Assembly: GCF_019297835.1 (NCBI RefSeq)
Contig: NZ_CP079203.1
Coordinates: forward strand, 3,221,001-3,285,000
Reading direction: 5' to 3'
From: Sphingomonas sanguinis
GTDB lineage: Bacteria > Pseudomonadota > Alphaproteobacteria > Sphingomonadales > Sphingomonadaceae
DNA: 64,000 nucleotides
The position numbers and the translations under genes were made by a program. Below the pieces are notes generated by a model. The model was not told the DNA's origin, did no database searches, and was given only the letters and a program-made list of their open reading frames with translations. Numbering within the stretch: the first letter of the stretch is position 1; each line of letters opens with the position of its first letter. Of the stretch, positions 55,454-64,000 are shown in pieces.

Positions 55454-56602
55454 ATGTCGATGGCGTCAATCAAGAGCTTTCTTACTTTGATAGCGGTAAC
55501 CTCCGTAATGACGTCCACCGCCGCTCTGGCGAGCGAGGTGAAGCGCGCGCCTGCGGGCTATTCCGCCGAGGGCGGCGCGATCGAAACGGTGACCCTGACC
55601 AACAAGGCCGGGCTGTCGGCGCGCGTGCTGACCTATGGCGCGACTCTGCAGTCGGTGATGGCGCCGGACCGGGACGGCAAGTTCGCCGACGTGCTGCTCG
55701 GTTATGACAAGGCCGAAGATTATGTGAACCATCCGAACTTCTTCGGGGTCACGGTCGGCCGCTTCGCCAACCGCATCGCGGGCGGCCGCTTCACGCTGGA
55801 CGGCAAGAGCTATCAGCTGCCGCTGAACGACAAGGTCAACTCGCTGCACGGCGGGACGAAGGGCTTCGACAAGCATCTGTGGAAGATCCTGTCGATGAAG
55901 GACGGCCCCACCGCCAGCGTGGTGCTGGCGCTGACCAGCGCGGATGGCGACCAGGGCTATCCCGGCAAGGTCGAGGCGACGGTCACCTATTCGCTGGACG
56001 AGGCGGGGGCGTTGACCATCGCGTTCGAGGCGAAGACCGACAAGCCGACCGTCATCAACATGACGAACCACGCGATCTTCAACCTGAACGGTGAAGGCTC
56101 GCCCCTGGGCGCGACCTTCCACAAGCTGACCATTCCGGCCGCCGCCTTCACGCCGGTCGATGCCAAGCTGATCCCGACCGGCGAGCTGAAGCCGGTTGCG
56201 GGCACCGTGTTCGATTTCCGCGCGGCCCGCGTCGTCGCCGACGGCATCCGCGACGGCAACGACCAGCAGATCCGCTACGGTCAGGGCTATGACCACAACT
56301 TCGCGCTCGACAAGGGGCTGACCGCCACGCCGCAGCTGTCGGCGCGGCTGGAGGATCCCGCCTCGGGCCGCGTGCTCGAAGTGCTGTCGACCGAGCCGGG
56401 CGTACAATTCTACACGGGCAATTTCCTCGACGGCACCTATGTCGGCAAGAAGGGCCATCTGTACCGCATGGGTGACGGCATCGCCCTGGAGCCGCAGAAA
56501 TTTCCGGATTCGCCCAACAAGCCGTCCTTCGTCTCCCCGCGCGTCGATCCGGGTAAGCCCTACCGGCATACCATGATCTATCGCTTCTCCACCGTTCGCT
56601 GA
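55454..56602 (+). CDS. galM: Aldose 1-epimerase (mutarotase), exported
   Basis: Enzyme of 382 residues that interconverts alpha and beta anomers of sugars. It has an N-terminal signal peptide ([18 protein letters not shown]), so it acts in the periplasm before uptake. Catalytic and substrate residues are visible in [35 protein letters not shown]-like [17 protein letters not shown] (catalytic His), QGYDHNFAL and [17 protein letters not shown] (catalytic Glu). It starts the pentose operon, 13 bp before the dehydratase gene. Confidence 0.92.
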   Translation: MSMASIKSFLTLIAVTSVMTSTAALASEVKRAPAGYSAEGGAIETVTLTNKAGLSARVLTYGATLQSVMAPDRDGKFADVLLGYDKAEDYVNHPNFFGVTVGRFANRIAGGRFTLDGKSYQLPLNDKVNSLHGGTKGFDKHLWKILSMKDGPTASVVLALTSADGDQGYPGKVEATVTYSLDEAGALTIAFEAKTDKPTVINMTNHAIFNLNGEGSPLGATFHKLTIPAAAFTPVDAKLIPTGELKPVAGTVFDFRAARVVADGIRDGNDQQIRYGQGYDHNFALDKGLTATPQLSARLEDPASGRVLEVLSTEPGVQFYTGNFLDGTYVGKKGHLYRMGDGIALEPQKFPDSPNKPSFVSPRVDPGKPYRHTMIYRFSTVR

Positions 56603-56615
56603 CCGAAAGCCTGAC

Positions 56616-58412
56616 ATGACCGACACGCCCACCCAGAAGCTGCGCAGCCGCGCCTGGTTCGACAATCCCGACAATATCGACATGACCGCGCTCTATCTGG
56701 AGCGTTATCTGAACTTCGGCCTTTCGCTGGAGGAGCTTCAGTCGGGCAAGCCGATCATCGGCATCGCGCAGAGCGGCTCCGACCTCTCGCCCTGCAACCG
56801 CCACCATCTGGTGCTGGCCGAGCGGGTGCGTGAAGGCGTGCGCGAGATGGGCGGCATCGTCCTGGAATTCCCGGTCCACCCGATCCAGGAAACCGGCAAG
56901 CGTCCGACCGCCGGTCTCGACCGCAACCTGTCCTATCTGGGGCTGGTCGAGGTGCTGTACGGCTATCCGCTCGACGGCGTCGTGCTGACGATCGGTTGCG
57001 ACAAGACGACCCCGGCGATGCTGATGGCGGCCGCGACGGTCAACATCCCGGCGATCGCGCTGTCGGTCGGGCCGATGCTCAACGGCTGGCACAAGGGCGA
57101 GCGCACCGGCTCGGGCACGATCGTCTGGAAGGCGCGCCAGATGCTGGCGGCGGGCGAGATCGACGATGCGGAGTTCATCCGCCTGGTCGCCTCTTCGGCT
57201 CCCTCGACCGGCTATTGCAACACCATGGGCACCGCGACCACGATGAACTCGCTGGCCGAGGCGCTGGGCATGTCGCTGCCGGGTTCGGCCGCGATCCCCG
57301 CGCCCTATCGCGATCGCCAGGAAGTCGCGTACCTCACCGGCAAGCGCATCGTAGAGATGGTGGCCGAGGATCTGAAGCCCTCCGAAATCCTGACTAAGGA
57401 CGCGTTCCACAACGCGATCAAGGTCAACTCGGCCATCGGCGGCTCGACCAACGCGCCGATCCACCTCGCCGCGATCGCGCGCCACATCGGCGTCGACCTG
57501 CCGGTGCAGGACTGGGAGAGCGAAGGCCACAAGATCCCGCTGCTCGTGAACCTGCAACCTGCGGGCGAGTATCTGGGCGAGGATTATTACCGTGCGGGCG
57601 GCGTGCCCGCCGTGGTCAACCAGCTGATCGAGCAGGGGCTGATCCATGAGGATGCGCTGACCGTCAACGGCAAGACCATGGGCGAGAATTGCCGTGGCGT
57701 CGCGATCGAGGACGAAAAGGTCATCCGTCCCTTCGCTCAGCCATTGGTGGAGGAAGCGGGCTTCATCGTGCTGTCGGGCAATCTGTTCGATGCCGCGATC
57801 ATGAAGACCAGCGTGATCTCGCCCGAGTTCCGCGAGCGTTACCTGTCCAACCCGGACGATCCCAATGCCTTCGAAGGTCCCGCGGTCGTGTTCGACGGGC
57901 CGGAGGATTATCACCACCGGATCGACGATCCCGCGACCGGCATCACGCCGCAGACGTTGCTGTTCATGCGCGGCGCGGGGCCGATCGGCTATCCGGGCGC
58001 GGCGGAAGTCGTCAACATGCGTCCGCCCGCCTATCTCATCACCGAGGGCGTGCATTCGCTGCCCTGCATCGGTGACGGGCGTCAGTCGGGTACCTCGGGC
58101 TCGCCCTCGATCCTGAATGCCAGCCCCGAGGCGGCGGCGATGGGCGGTCTCGCGCTGATCCAGACCGGCGACCGGGTCCGCATCGACCTGAACACGGGCA
58201 GCGCCAACATCCTCATCTCCGAGGAGGAACTGGCCGAGCGTCGCAAGACCCTCGCGGCGGCAGGCGGGTACAAGTATCCGGCGTCGCAGACCCCGTGGCA
58301 GGAAATCCAGCGCTCGGTGGTCGGTCAGATGTCGACCGGCGCGATCCTGGAGGGTGCGGAGAAGTATCAGCGCATCGCCCAGACCCAAGGCCTGCCGCGC
58401 GACAACCACTGA
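56616..58412 (+). CDS. IlvD/Edd-family sugar-acid dehydratase (L-arabonate/D-xylonate type)
   Basis: Fe-S dependent dehydratase of 598 residues that turns a pentonate into 2-keto-3-deoxypentonate. It carries the IlvD signatures [52 protein letters not shown] (three Cys for the cluster) and [20 protein letters not shown]. The N-terminus [20 protein letters not shown] is characteristic of the pentonate dehydratase branch. Overall wording (for example [20 protein letters not shown]) is closest in my memory to L-arabinonate dehydratases of Rhizobium and Azospirillum; D-xylonate is the alternative. Confidence 0.9.
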   Translation: MTDTPTQKLRSRAWFDNPDNIDMTALYLERYLNFGLSLEELQSGKPIIGIAQSGSDLSPCNRHHLVLAERVREGVREMGGIVLEFPVHPIQETGKRPTAGLDRNLSYLGLVEVLYGYPLDGVVLTIGCDKTTPAMLMAAATVNIPAIALSVGPMLNGWHKGERTGSGTIVWKARQMLAAGEIDDAEFIRLVASSAPSTGYCNTMGTATTMNSLAEALGMSLPGSAAIPAPYRDRQEVAYLTGKRIVEMVAEDLKPSEILTKDAFHNAIKVNSAIGGSTNAPIHLAAIARHIGVDLPVQDWESEGHKIPLLVNLQPAGEYLGEDYYRAGGVPAVVNQLIEQGLIHEDALTVNGKTMGENCRGVAIEDEKVIRPFAQPLVEEAGFIVLSGNLFDAAIMKTSVISPEFRERYLSNPDDPNAFEGPAVVFDGPEDYHHRIDDPATGITPQTLLFMRGAGPIGYPGAAEVVNMRPPAYLITEGVHSLPCIGDGRQSGTSGSPSILNASPEAAAMGGLALIQTGDRVRIDLNTGSANILISEEELAERRKTLAAAGGYKYPASQTPWQEIQRSVVGQMSTGAILEGAEKYQRIAQTQGLPRDNH

Positions 58413-58690
58413 TGACGGCGACCGGCCGGGCGGATCATTCCGTTCGGCCGGTCGGTTCGCGCTTCTACAGGGTGTCAGGAATGCCCGTCGCGCTCCGCGA
58501 TCAGGGCCGCCGCCCAGGCGCACGGCGGGACGGACCGCATGAAATCTCCGCGCGCCAGCGTCGCCGGAAGCCCATCAGATTTGAATGCCCGGCCTATCCC
58601 AGGCGGCCTAGAACGGGCCGCCCGACCCAGGCCCCCTTGACCTGAACCGGACAGCAATCGATACCGCTAACAAATCTGCGGAGAGGAAAT
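58413..58690. other. 278-bp gap inside the pentose cluster
   Basis: Between the dehydratase and FAH-family genes. I find no ORF, no repeat-family copy and no clear FadR-type site. It likely holds a second promoter for the downstream four genes, since the ATG at 58691 is preceded by GGAGAGGAAAT. Confidence 0.45.
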
Positions 58691-59836
58691 ATGGCCAGCA
58701 ATCTTACCGACCTGATGGGCGCTTTGCCGGACGATTGGCGTGATGGGCGCTTCGTCGGTCGGATCGACCGGGGCGAGGGGCCTTGCCCCATATTGGTCGA
58801 GAATGGCCAAGTCTATGACATGAGCCGCGTGGCCCCCACCGTCTCGGCGCTGCTGGCGAGCGGCACGGTCGAGGCGTCGCAGGGCGAGGCGCTGGGCGAA
58901 CTGGCCGATCTGAACCTGTCGCCGGAAGCGGGCGCGGCCCATCGGCTGCTGTCGCCGATCGACCTGCAATGCGTGAAGGCGGCGGGCGTGACCTTTGCCG
59001 TGTCGGCGCTGGAGCGGGTGATCGAGGAGCGAGCGCGCGGTGACCATGCCAAGGCGGCGGGGCTTCGCGGCACGCTGGAGGCGGCACTGGGCGGCAATAT
59101 CCGCTCGGTTGTGCCCGGCTCTCCGGAAGCGGCGCAGCTGAAGGACGCGCTGATCGCCGAGGGGCTGTGGTCGCAATATCTGGAGGTCGCGATCGGCCCG
59201 GATGCGGAAATCTTCACCAAGTCGCCGGTCCTCTCGACGGTGGGCTGGGGGATGCCGGTCGGCGTCCGCTCCGACTCGACCTGGAACAATCCGGAGCCGG
59301 AAGTGGTGCTGGTCGCCGATGCCCATGGCAAGGCGGTCGGCGCGACGTTGGGCAACGACGTCAACCTGCGCGATTTCGAGGGGCGCTCGGCGCTGCTGCT
59401 CGGCAAGGCGAAGGACAATAACGCGTCCTGCTCGCTCGGCCCGCTCGTCCGCCTGTTCGACGACGGCTTCACCATGGACAATGTCCGGTCGAGCGAGGTC
59501 AAGCTGACCATCACCGGCACCGACGGCTATGTGCTGGAAGGCGCGAGCTCGATGGACCAGATCAGCCGCGATCCAGAGGACCTGCTCGGTCAGGCGCTCA
59601 GCGAGCATCATTACCCGGACGGCCTCGTCCTGTTCCTCGGCACGCTGTTCGCGCCGACCCAGGACCGTGACGAGCCGGGCCGCGGCTTCACCCACAAGGT
59701 CGGCGACACGGTCGTCATCACCAATCCGCGCCTCGGCACGCTGGTCAATCCGGTGATGACCTCGGCCGATGCCCCCGCCTGGACCTTCGGTCTGGGCGAC
59801 CTGATGCGCAACCTGGCCAAGCGCGGCCTGTTGTGA
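58691..59836 (+). CDS. 2-keto-3-deoxy-pentonate dehydratase, FAH family (XylX-like)
   Basis: Protein of 381 residues of the fumarylacetoacetate hydrolase fold. In the Caulobacter xylose operon the equivalent XylX dehydrates 2-keto-3-deoxy-D-xylonate to 2-oxoglutarate semialdehyde; relatives in arabinose clusters use the L-isomer. Visible catalytic-domain parts are EIFTKSPVLSTVGWG, NNPEPEVVLVADAHGKAVG, GNDVNLRDFEGRSALLLGKA and SCSLGPLVRLFDD. The N-terminal 120 residues are the extra domain of the XylX type. The next gene overlaps at GTGA, or starts a few bases later. Confidence 0.9.
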   Translation: MASNLTDLMGALPDDWRDGRFVGRIDRGEGPCPILVENGQVYDMSRVAPTVSALLASGTVEASQGEALGELADLNLSPEAGAAHRLLSPIDLQCVKAAGVTFAVSALERVIEERARGDHAKAAGLRGTLEAALGGNIRSVVPGSPEAAQLKDALIAEGLWSQYLEVAIGPDAEIFTKSPVLSTVGWGMPVGVRSDSTWNNPEPEVVLVADAHGKAVGATLGNDVNLRDFEGRSALLLGKAKDNNASCSLGPLVRLFDDGFTMDNVRSSEVKLTITGTDGYVLEGASSMDQISRDPEDLLGQALSEHHYPDGLVLFLGTLFAPTQDRDEPGRGFTHKVGDTVVITNPRLGTLVNPVMTSADAPAWTFGLGDLMRNLAKRGLL

Positions 59837-59847
59837 CGGAGACTTCC

Positions 59848-60636
59848 ATGTTGCAGAAGACCAGTGCCGCGACCGACATGGTCGCGCGCTACCCCAGCCT
59901 GATCGACAAGCGCGTCATCGTGACCGGCGGCGGCTCGGGGATCGGCGAGGGGCTGGTCGAGGCATTCGTGGCGCAGGGCGCGCGCGTCGCCTTCGTCGAC
60001 ATCGCCGAGGATGCCAGCCAGGCCCTGGTCGACCGGCTGACCCCGGATGCGCGCCATGCGCCGATCCAGCGCCGCTGCGACCTGACCAACCTCGACAGCC
60101 TGACGGCGATCTTCGCCGATCTGGAAGAGGCGCTGGGCGGTGTCGATATCCTGGTCAACAATGCGGGCAATGACGATCGCCACAGCATCGAGGACGTCAC
60201 CCCGGCCTATTGGGACGAGCGGCTGAACGTCAATCTGCGCCACCAATTCTTCGCCGCGCAGGCGGTGATCCCCGCGATGAAGCGGGCAGGCGGTGGCGCG
60301 ATCCTGAACTTCGGGTCGATCAGCTGGCATCTGGGTCTGAACGACCTGGTCCTCTACCAGACCTGCAAGGCCGCGATCGAGGGGCTGACCCGCAGCCTCG
60401 CGCGCGATCTGGGCCGCGAGAATATCCGCGTGAACACCATCGTGCCGGGCAATGTGCAGACGCCGCGCCAGGAAAAATGGTACACGCCTGAAGGCGAGGC
60501 GGAGATCGTCGCGGCCCAGTGCCTCGACGGGCGCATCCAGCCCTCGGACGTCGCGGCGCTGGTGCTGTTCCTCGCGTCGGACGATGCGAAGATGTGCACC
60601 GGCCACGACTATTTCATCGACGCCGGTTGGCGCTGA
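59848..60636 (+). CDS. SDR pentose dehydrogenase (XylB/L-arabinose dehydrogenase type)
   Basis: NAD(P)-dependent short-chain dehydrogenase of 262 residues. The coenzyme site is VIVTGGGSGIGEGLVEAF, the NNAG motif VNNAGNDDRHSIEDVTPA, catalytic Ser in NFGSISWHLGLND and YxxxK in LYQTCKAAIEG. The phrases NDDRHS, WHLGLNDLVLY and RQEKWYTPEGEAEIVAAQCL are strikingly like Caulobacter XylB, D-xylose dehydrogenase. It would oxidise the pentose to its lactone. I use ATG 59848 with ACGGAGA upstream; GTG 59833 overlaps the previous stop and is the alternative. Confidence 0.92.
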   Translation: MLQKTSAATDMVARYPSLIDKRVIVTGGGSGIGEGLVEAFVAQGARVAFVDIAEDASQALVDRLTPDARHAPIQRRCDLTNLDSLTAIFADLEEALGGVDILVNNAGNDDRHSIEDVTPAYWDERLNVNLRHQFFAAQAVIPAMKRAGGGAILNFGSISWHLGLNDLVLYQTCKAAIEGLTRSLARDLGRENIRVNTIVPGNVQTPRQEKWYTPEGEAEIVAAQCLDGRIQPSDVAALVLFLASDDAKMCTGHDYFIDAGWR

Positions 60637-60664
60637 TCAACCGGGCGAGAGCAAGGAGAGAGTG

Positions 60665-61528
60665 ATGCAGCAGGCCGAACATTGCCTGACCGTGGGTGCG
60701 ACGCTGGGCGAAGGTCCGATCTGGGTCGATGACGCGCTGTGGTTCGTCGATATCAAGCAGCAGCGCATCTACCGCCACGATCCGGTCGCGGGCACGCTCG
60801 ATCACTGGGCCTCGCCCGAAATGGTCGGCTGGGTGGTTCCGGCGCAGCGCGGCGGCTTCGTGGCCGGGTTGAAGTCCGGCCCGCATCACTTCGACCCCGC
60901 GACCGGCGGCTTCGAGCGGCTGGCCGAGGTCGACACGCATCTGCCCGCCAATCGCCTGAACGATGCCTGTGTCGACGGGCAGGGCCGGATCTGGTTCGGC
61001 ACGATGGACAATGACGAGACCTCGCTGTCGGGTCGCCTATTCCAATGGGCCGCAGGACTGGTGACGCCGACCAGTGCGGATGCGGTGTGCATCACCAACG
61101 GTCCCGCCATCTCGCCGGACGACTCGACTCTCTATCATGTCGATACGCTGGGTAAGGTGATCCTGGCGCATCCGATCCTGGGTGATGGCACGCTCGGCCC
61201 CGCGACCGAGTTCGCGCGGTTCGGCGATGCGGACGGCCATCCCGACGGCGCGATCTGCGATGCCGAGGGTGGCGTGTGGGTCGGCTTCTTCGGCGGTTGG
61301 GCCGCGCGGCGCTATGGCCCGGACGGCGTGATGACCGACGAGGTGCGCTTCCCCGTGTCCAACATCACCAAGATCGCGCTGGGCGGCCCCGATGGCCGCA
61401 CCGCCTATGCCACCACCGCGCGGCAGGGCCTGTCGGAAGAGCAACTGGCCGAGCAGGTTCAGGCGGGCGACATCTTCACCTTCCGGGTCACGGTTCCCGC
61501 CAAGCCGGTCCACCGCGCGGCGATTTGA
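60665..61528 (+). CDS. SMP-30/gluconolactonase-type pentonolactonase
   Basis: Lactonase of 287 residues, a six-bladed propeller that hydrolyses the pentono-lactone to the acid (XylC/AraB-like). Metal ligand pieces are LGEGPIWVDDALWFVDIKQ (Glu), PANRLNDACVDGQGRIWFG (Asn), NGPAISPDDSTLYHVDTLGK and FGDADGHPDGAICDAEGGVW (Asp). The ATG at 60665 follows AAGGAGAGAGTG. It begins 28 bp after the SDR gene. A family C repeat follows directly. Confidence 0.93.
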   Translation: MQQAEHCLTVGATLGEGPIWVDDALWFVDIKQQRIYRHDPVAGTLDHWASPEMVGWVVPAQRGGFVAGLKSGPHHFDPATGGFERLAEVDTHLPANRLNDACVDGQGRIWFGTMDNDETSLSGRLFQWAAGLVTPTSADAVCITNGPAISPDDSTLYHVDTLGKVILAHPILGDGTLGPATEFARFGDADGHPDGAICDAEGGVWVGFFGGWAARRYGPDGVMTDEVRFPVSNITKIALGGPDGRTAYATTARQGLSEEQLAEQVQAGDIFTFRVTVPAKPVHRAAI

Positions 61529-61535
61529 ATTCTCC

Positions 61536-61738
61536 CCCTCTCCCCTGGAGAGGGGAGAGGGTTAGCGGAGCTTGCCAGCGTGCTGGCTAGCGCAGCTTGG
61601 GTGAGGGGTTGAGCGAGCCAAAGGCTCGCGCGCTCGCGTCCCGCGAACGCTCACCCCTCACCCAGCTTCGACTAAGCCTTTGCTTTCGCAAAGACCAAGT
61701 CTGCGCAACCCTCTCCCCTCGATGAGGGGCGAGGGGAG
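61536..61738. repeat. Family C long palindromic element, copy 2
   Basis: Element of 203 bp whose sequence tracks copy 1 (51856-52051) almost base by base, including GTTAGCGGAGCTTGCCAGC and the arms CCCCTCACCCAGCT. The main changes are in the central loop (GCGAGCC...GGCTCGC). Both copies lie 3' to convergent genes. Confidence 0.85.
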
Positions 61739-61803
61739 GAAAAAGCATCACAGAATGGCAGTTCGGCCGGAAAACTCTCATTCCCGAACCCGGCGTCTCG
61801 GGT

Positions 61804-61830
61804 GGCCCGCTCCCTTCGCGGGAGCGGGCC
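61804..61830. terminator. Strong GC hairpin after the GntR gene
   Basis: GGCCCGCTCCC pairs perfectly with GGGAGCGGGCC around a TTCGC loop, immediately after the regulator stop. On plus it is followed by TTCTAT. A bidirectional terminator is likely. Confidence 0.6.
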
Positions 61831-61832
61831 TT

Positions 61833-62615
61833 CTATCCCTCCATCGCGCTGCGGGTATCCTCCAGCGCCAGATCGACGAGCAGCCGCATCGCCTCTCCCG
61901 CCGCCTCGACATCGCCTGCGGCGATCGCGTCATAGACCTTCACATGGTCGGGCACCGGATTGCGGGGCAGCGCGCGCGACCGCTGCTTGAACTGGGTCGT
62001 CCAGGCGACGGCCGCACCGATGCTCGCGGTCAGCACGACCAGCGCGTCGTTGCGTGTGGCGGCCAGCACCGCATTGTGGAAATCCCGGTCCGCCGCGCGC
62101 CCCGCCTCGGTCGCGAGCGTATGGCGGCGCATCGCCCCCAGCGCATCGCGCATCTCCTTGAGGTCGGCCTTGTCGCGCCGCTCGGCCGCGAGGCGTGCGG
62201 CGGCAGGCTCGACGATCGAACGCAGCTCGAACAGGCTGCGCACGAACTGGATGTCCGGCTCGCCCGAAAAGGCCCAAGCGAGGACGTCGGGATCGAGCAG
62301 GTTCCAGCGATGGCGCGGCAGGACACGCGTGCCCGTCTTGGGACGGCTTTCGACCAGCCCCTTGGCGCTGAGCACCTGTACCGCTTCCCGGTACGCGCTG
62401 CGCGACACGTCGAGCGCTTCGGAAAAGGCGACCTCGCCCGACAGCGTGTCGCCGGGGCGGTACTCGCCCGAGACGATCGCTGCGCCCAGCTTGTGCGCGA
62501 TCGCGCCGTGCAGGCGGCGGCCGGTACCGCGCTTGGCCTTGGGAGCGGACTCCTCCGACCTTATATCCGTCGGAGCTTCGGGCGGCGCATCCCCGTTCGT
62601 CATGCTGTCACTCAT
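61833..62615 (-). CDS. FadR-subfamily GntR regulator of the pentose genes
   Basis: Transcription factor of 260 residues. The N-terminal winged helix is LHGAIAHKLGAAIVSGEYRP, TLSGEVAFSEALDVSRSAYR and EAVQVLSAKGLVESRPKTGT; the C-terminal FCD ligand domain has FVRSLFELRSIVEPAAARLA and RDFHNAVLAATRNDALVVLT. These domains usually bind a sugar acid with a metal. ATG 62615 is used because of AGGTAGGA upstream; the ATG at 62666 lacks one. It is divergent from the aldehyde dehydrogenase gene and most likely represses the cluster until a pentonate or keto-acid binds. Confidence 0.9.
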   Translation of the reverse strand: MSDSMTNGDAPPEAPTDIRSEESAPKAKRGTGRRLHGAIAHKLGAAIVSGEYRPGDTLSGEVAFSEALDVSRSAYREAVQVLSAKGLVESRPKTGTRVLPRHRWNLLDPDVLAWAFSGEPDIQFVRSLFELRSIVEPAAARLAAERRDKADLKEMRDALGAMRRHTLATEAGRAADRDFHNAVLAATRNDALVVLTASIGAAVAWTTQFKQRSRALPRNPVPDHVKVYDAIAAGDVEAAGEAMRLLVDLALEDTRSAMEG

Positions 62616-62670
62616 CGATCCTACCTCTCCGCCCCCATCCTTACCCACAACCTTTAACATTGCCATCGCT

Positions 62671-62681
62671 CCGTCAAACTA
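62671..62681. promoter_or_regulatory. FadR-type operator candidate, regulator/dehydrogenase promoter
   Basis: Read on minus, TAGTTTGACGG matches TNGTNNNACN with one mismatch at the last base. The core GT-TGAC is shared with the site at 55393-55403. The surrounding TCCGTC...GTCGGA also forms a loose palindrome. Confidence 0.45.
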
Positions 62682-62713
62682 ATATGTCGGAGTAATATAA
62701 AGGAGCTTCCCCT

Positions 62714-64000
62714 ATGACCGATTTCCGTTCGATCGACGCCGCCACCGGCCAGCCGGTGGGCGACGCTTTCGCGGTCCACGGACCGGCCGATGTCGATGCG
62801 GCCTGCGCCGCTGCGGAGGAGGCGTTCGACGTCTATCGCGCCACCAGCCGCGAAGAGCGCGCCGCGTTCCTCGACAAGATCGGTGCCGAGATCATGGCGA
62901 TCGGTGACGACCTGATCGTGGCCGCGATGCGCGAGAGTGGCCTGCCGCGCGCGCGTCTGGAAGGCGAGCGTGGCCGCACCGTCGGCCAGCTGGGCCTGTT
63001 CGCCAAGGTGCTGCGCGCCGGGGCCTATCTGCAGGTCCGCATCGACCCCGCCATGCCCGACCGCCAGCCGCTGCCGCGCCCCGACCTGCGCCTGCGCATG
63101 GTGCCGCTCGGCCCGGTCGCGGTGTTCGGCGCGTCGAACTTCCCGCTCGCCTTCTCGACCGCCGGTGGCGACACCGCCTCGGCGCTGGCCGCCGGTTGCC
63201 CGGTCGTGGTGAAGGGCCATCCCGCCCATCCGCAGACCGGCGCGCTGGTCGCCGCCGCGATCGAGCGGGCGGTCGAAGCCTGTGGCCTGCCCAAGGGGGT
63301 GTTCAGCCACCTGACCGGCCCGAGTAACGAACTGGGCGCGGCGCTGGTCCGCGATCCGCGCATCGCGGCGGTCGGCTTCACCGGCTCGCGCGCGGGTGGC
63401 CTGGCGCTGGTCAAGATCGCGCAGGAACGCGCCGTGCCGATCCCGGTCTATGCCGAAATGTCGAGCATCAACCCGGTCGTGCTGATGCCGGAAGCGCTGA
63501 AGGCGCGTGGGAGTGCACTGGGCACGGCGTTCGTCGGTTCGCTGACCATGGGGGCGGGCCAGTTCTGCACCAATCCGGGCCTGTTGCTCGCCATCGAGGG
63601 CGAGGGGCTGGACGCGTTCGTCGAGGCGGCCCGCACCGCGCTGCCCGAAGCGGCGGCGCAGACCATGCTGACGCCGGGTATCCATGCGGCCTATACCAAG
63701 GGCATCGAATCGCTCGCCAGCCATGACAAGGTCGAGACGATTGCGCAGGGCAAGGTGGGCGAGGGCATCACCGCCGGTCGCGCCGCCTTCTTCCAGACCA
63801 CCGCCGAGGCGTTCCTCGCCGACGAGGCTCTGGGCCATGAAGTGTTCGGCGCCTCCTCGATCCTGGTCCGCTGCCGCGACGAGGCGGAGTTGATCGCGGT
63901 GCTCAAGGCCGCCGAGGGTCAGCTGACCGCGACGATCCAGATGGACGAGGGCGATACCGACATGGCCGCGCGGCTGGTGCCGGTGCTCGAGCGCAAGGCG
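62714..64000 (+). CDS. Aldehyde dehydrogenase (2-oxoglutarate semialdehyde type), 3' end cut
   Basis: First 429 residues of an NAD(P)-dependent aldehyde dehydrogenase, open at the window end; family members are about 525 residues. It should oxidise 2-oxoglutarate semialdehyde to 2-oxoglutarate, the last Weimberg step. Visible are [20 protein letters not shown] (coenzyme), [13 protein letters not shown], the catalytic Glu in [11 protein letters not shown] (near 247) and catalytic Cys in [13 protein letters not shown] (near 284). The start ATG 62714 follows AAAGGAG. This KGSADH type with [12 protein letters not shown] is distinct from succinate-semialdehyde enzymes. Confidence 0.92.
   Translation, partial: MTDFRSIDAATGQPVGDAFAVHGPADVDAACAAAEEAFDVYRATSREERAAFLDKIGAEIMAIGDDLIVAAMRESGLPRARLEGERGRTVGQLGLFAKVLRAGAYLQVRIDPAMPDRQPLPRPDLRLRMVPLGPVAVFGASNFPLAFSTAGGDTASALAAGCPVVVKGHPAHPQTGALVAAAIERAVEACGLPKGVFSHLTGPSNELGAALVRDPRIAAVGFTGSRAGGLALVKIAQERAVPIPVYAEMSSINPVVLMPEALKARGSALGTAFVGSLTMGAGQFCTNPGLLLAIEGEGLDAFVEAARTALPEAAAQTMLTPGIHAAYTKGIESLASHDKVETIAQGKVGEGITAGRAAFFQTTAEAFLADEALGHEVFGASSILVRCRDEAELIAVLKAAEGQLTATIQMDEGDTDMAARLVPVLERKA

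Larger units (their letters stand above)
61529..61832. other. Intergenic stretch with family C repeat and hairpin
   Basis: Between the convergent lactonase and regulator genes. It consists almost wholly of a family C element (61536-61738) and a terminator-like hairpin (61804-61830). No gene is seen. Confidence 0.8.

Noticed and set aside
56148..58523. Minus-strand ORF of 791 codons
   Set aside because: Antisense to the mutarotase end and the sugar-acid dehydratase; composition is that of a shadow frame.
62654..63838. Minus-strand ORF of 394 codons
   Set aside because: Antisense to the aldehyde dehydrogenase, which continues past the window end and has both catalytic motifs.

Overview
The window reads as ordinary chromosome of a high-GC alphaproteobacterium of the Sphingomonas group (Sphingomonadaceae). 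Supporting signs are a MipZ division ATPase, C4-type 5-aminolevulinate synthase, a cysteine-free L36 ribosomal protein, the hisG-hisD-nusB-thiL and infA-maf-RNase-yacG-tRNA-Phe layouts, a Caulobacter/sphingomonad-style oxidative pentose cluster, and many copies of short palindromic intergenic repeats. This assignment is inferred from gene content and not from a database search.

Layout: 1-7.4 kb has a truncated POT peptide transporter, nitroreductase, small GntR regulator, PepSY membrane protein, a ribbon-helix-helix protein, cobT-cobS and a double-VOC protein. 7.5-10.5 kb has a J-domain protein, BolA, GST-like, Nudix and pirin genes. 10.7-17 kb is a minus-strand housekeeping block: tRNA-Phe, yacG (found below ORF-track size), a compact RNase E/G, maf, infA with a TTG start, thiL, nusB, a frameshifted GNAT gene, hisD and hisG. 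17-25 kb carries two unlike L,D-transpeptidases, a HAD hydrolase, rpmJ, a DUF4136 lipoprotein, an M14 peptidase, phosphomannomutase, a DnaJ-like protein, mipZ and panC. 25-38 kb carries topA, dprA, plsY, murI, hemA, a DEAD helicase, an FAD oxidoreductase, SapC and cytochrome b561.

38.5-47 kb is accessory. A CitMHS transporter, an OprO/P-type porin and an orphan ABC-type binding protein are transcribed away from a TctD/TctE-like two-component pair, which suggests a citrate (tricarboxylate) sensing and uptake unit. Directly downstream lies about 1 kb of insertion-sequence remains (IS630-like on minus, IS110-like on plus). 47.5-51.8 kb is a tight five-gene copper unit: a small membrane protein, a CnrX-like periplasmic metal sensor, an ECF sigma factor, CopA and CopB. 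52-54 kb holds a two-gene DUF1826-DUF1624 unit behind a perfect palindrome that resembles a Zur box.

54-64 kb is an oxidative (Weimberg-type) pentose pathway: a FucP-like importer, mutarotase, IlvD-type sugar-acid dehydratase, FAH-type 2-keto-3-deoxy-pentonate dehydratase, SDR pentose dehydrogenase, SMP-30 lactonase, a FadR-type GntR regulator and a truncated ketoglutarate-semialdehyde dehydrogenase. Together they would convert L-arabinose and/or D-xylose to 2-oxoglutarate. No CRISPR array, prophage or clearly new gene system was seen. The most worthwhile leads are the orphan binding protein beside the two-component system, the sigma/metal-sensor control of copAB with a shared Cys-Met-His motif, the putative Zur site, and the repeat families.
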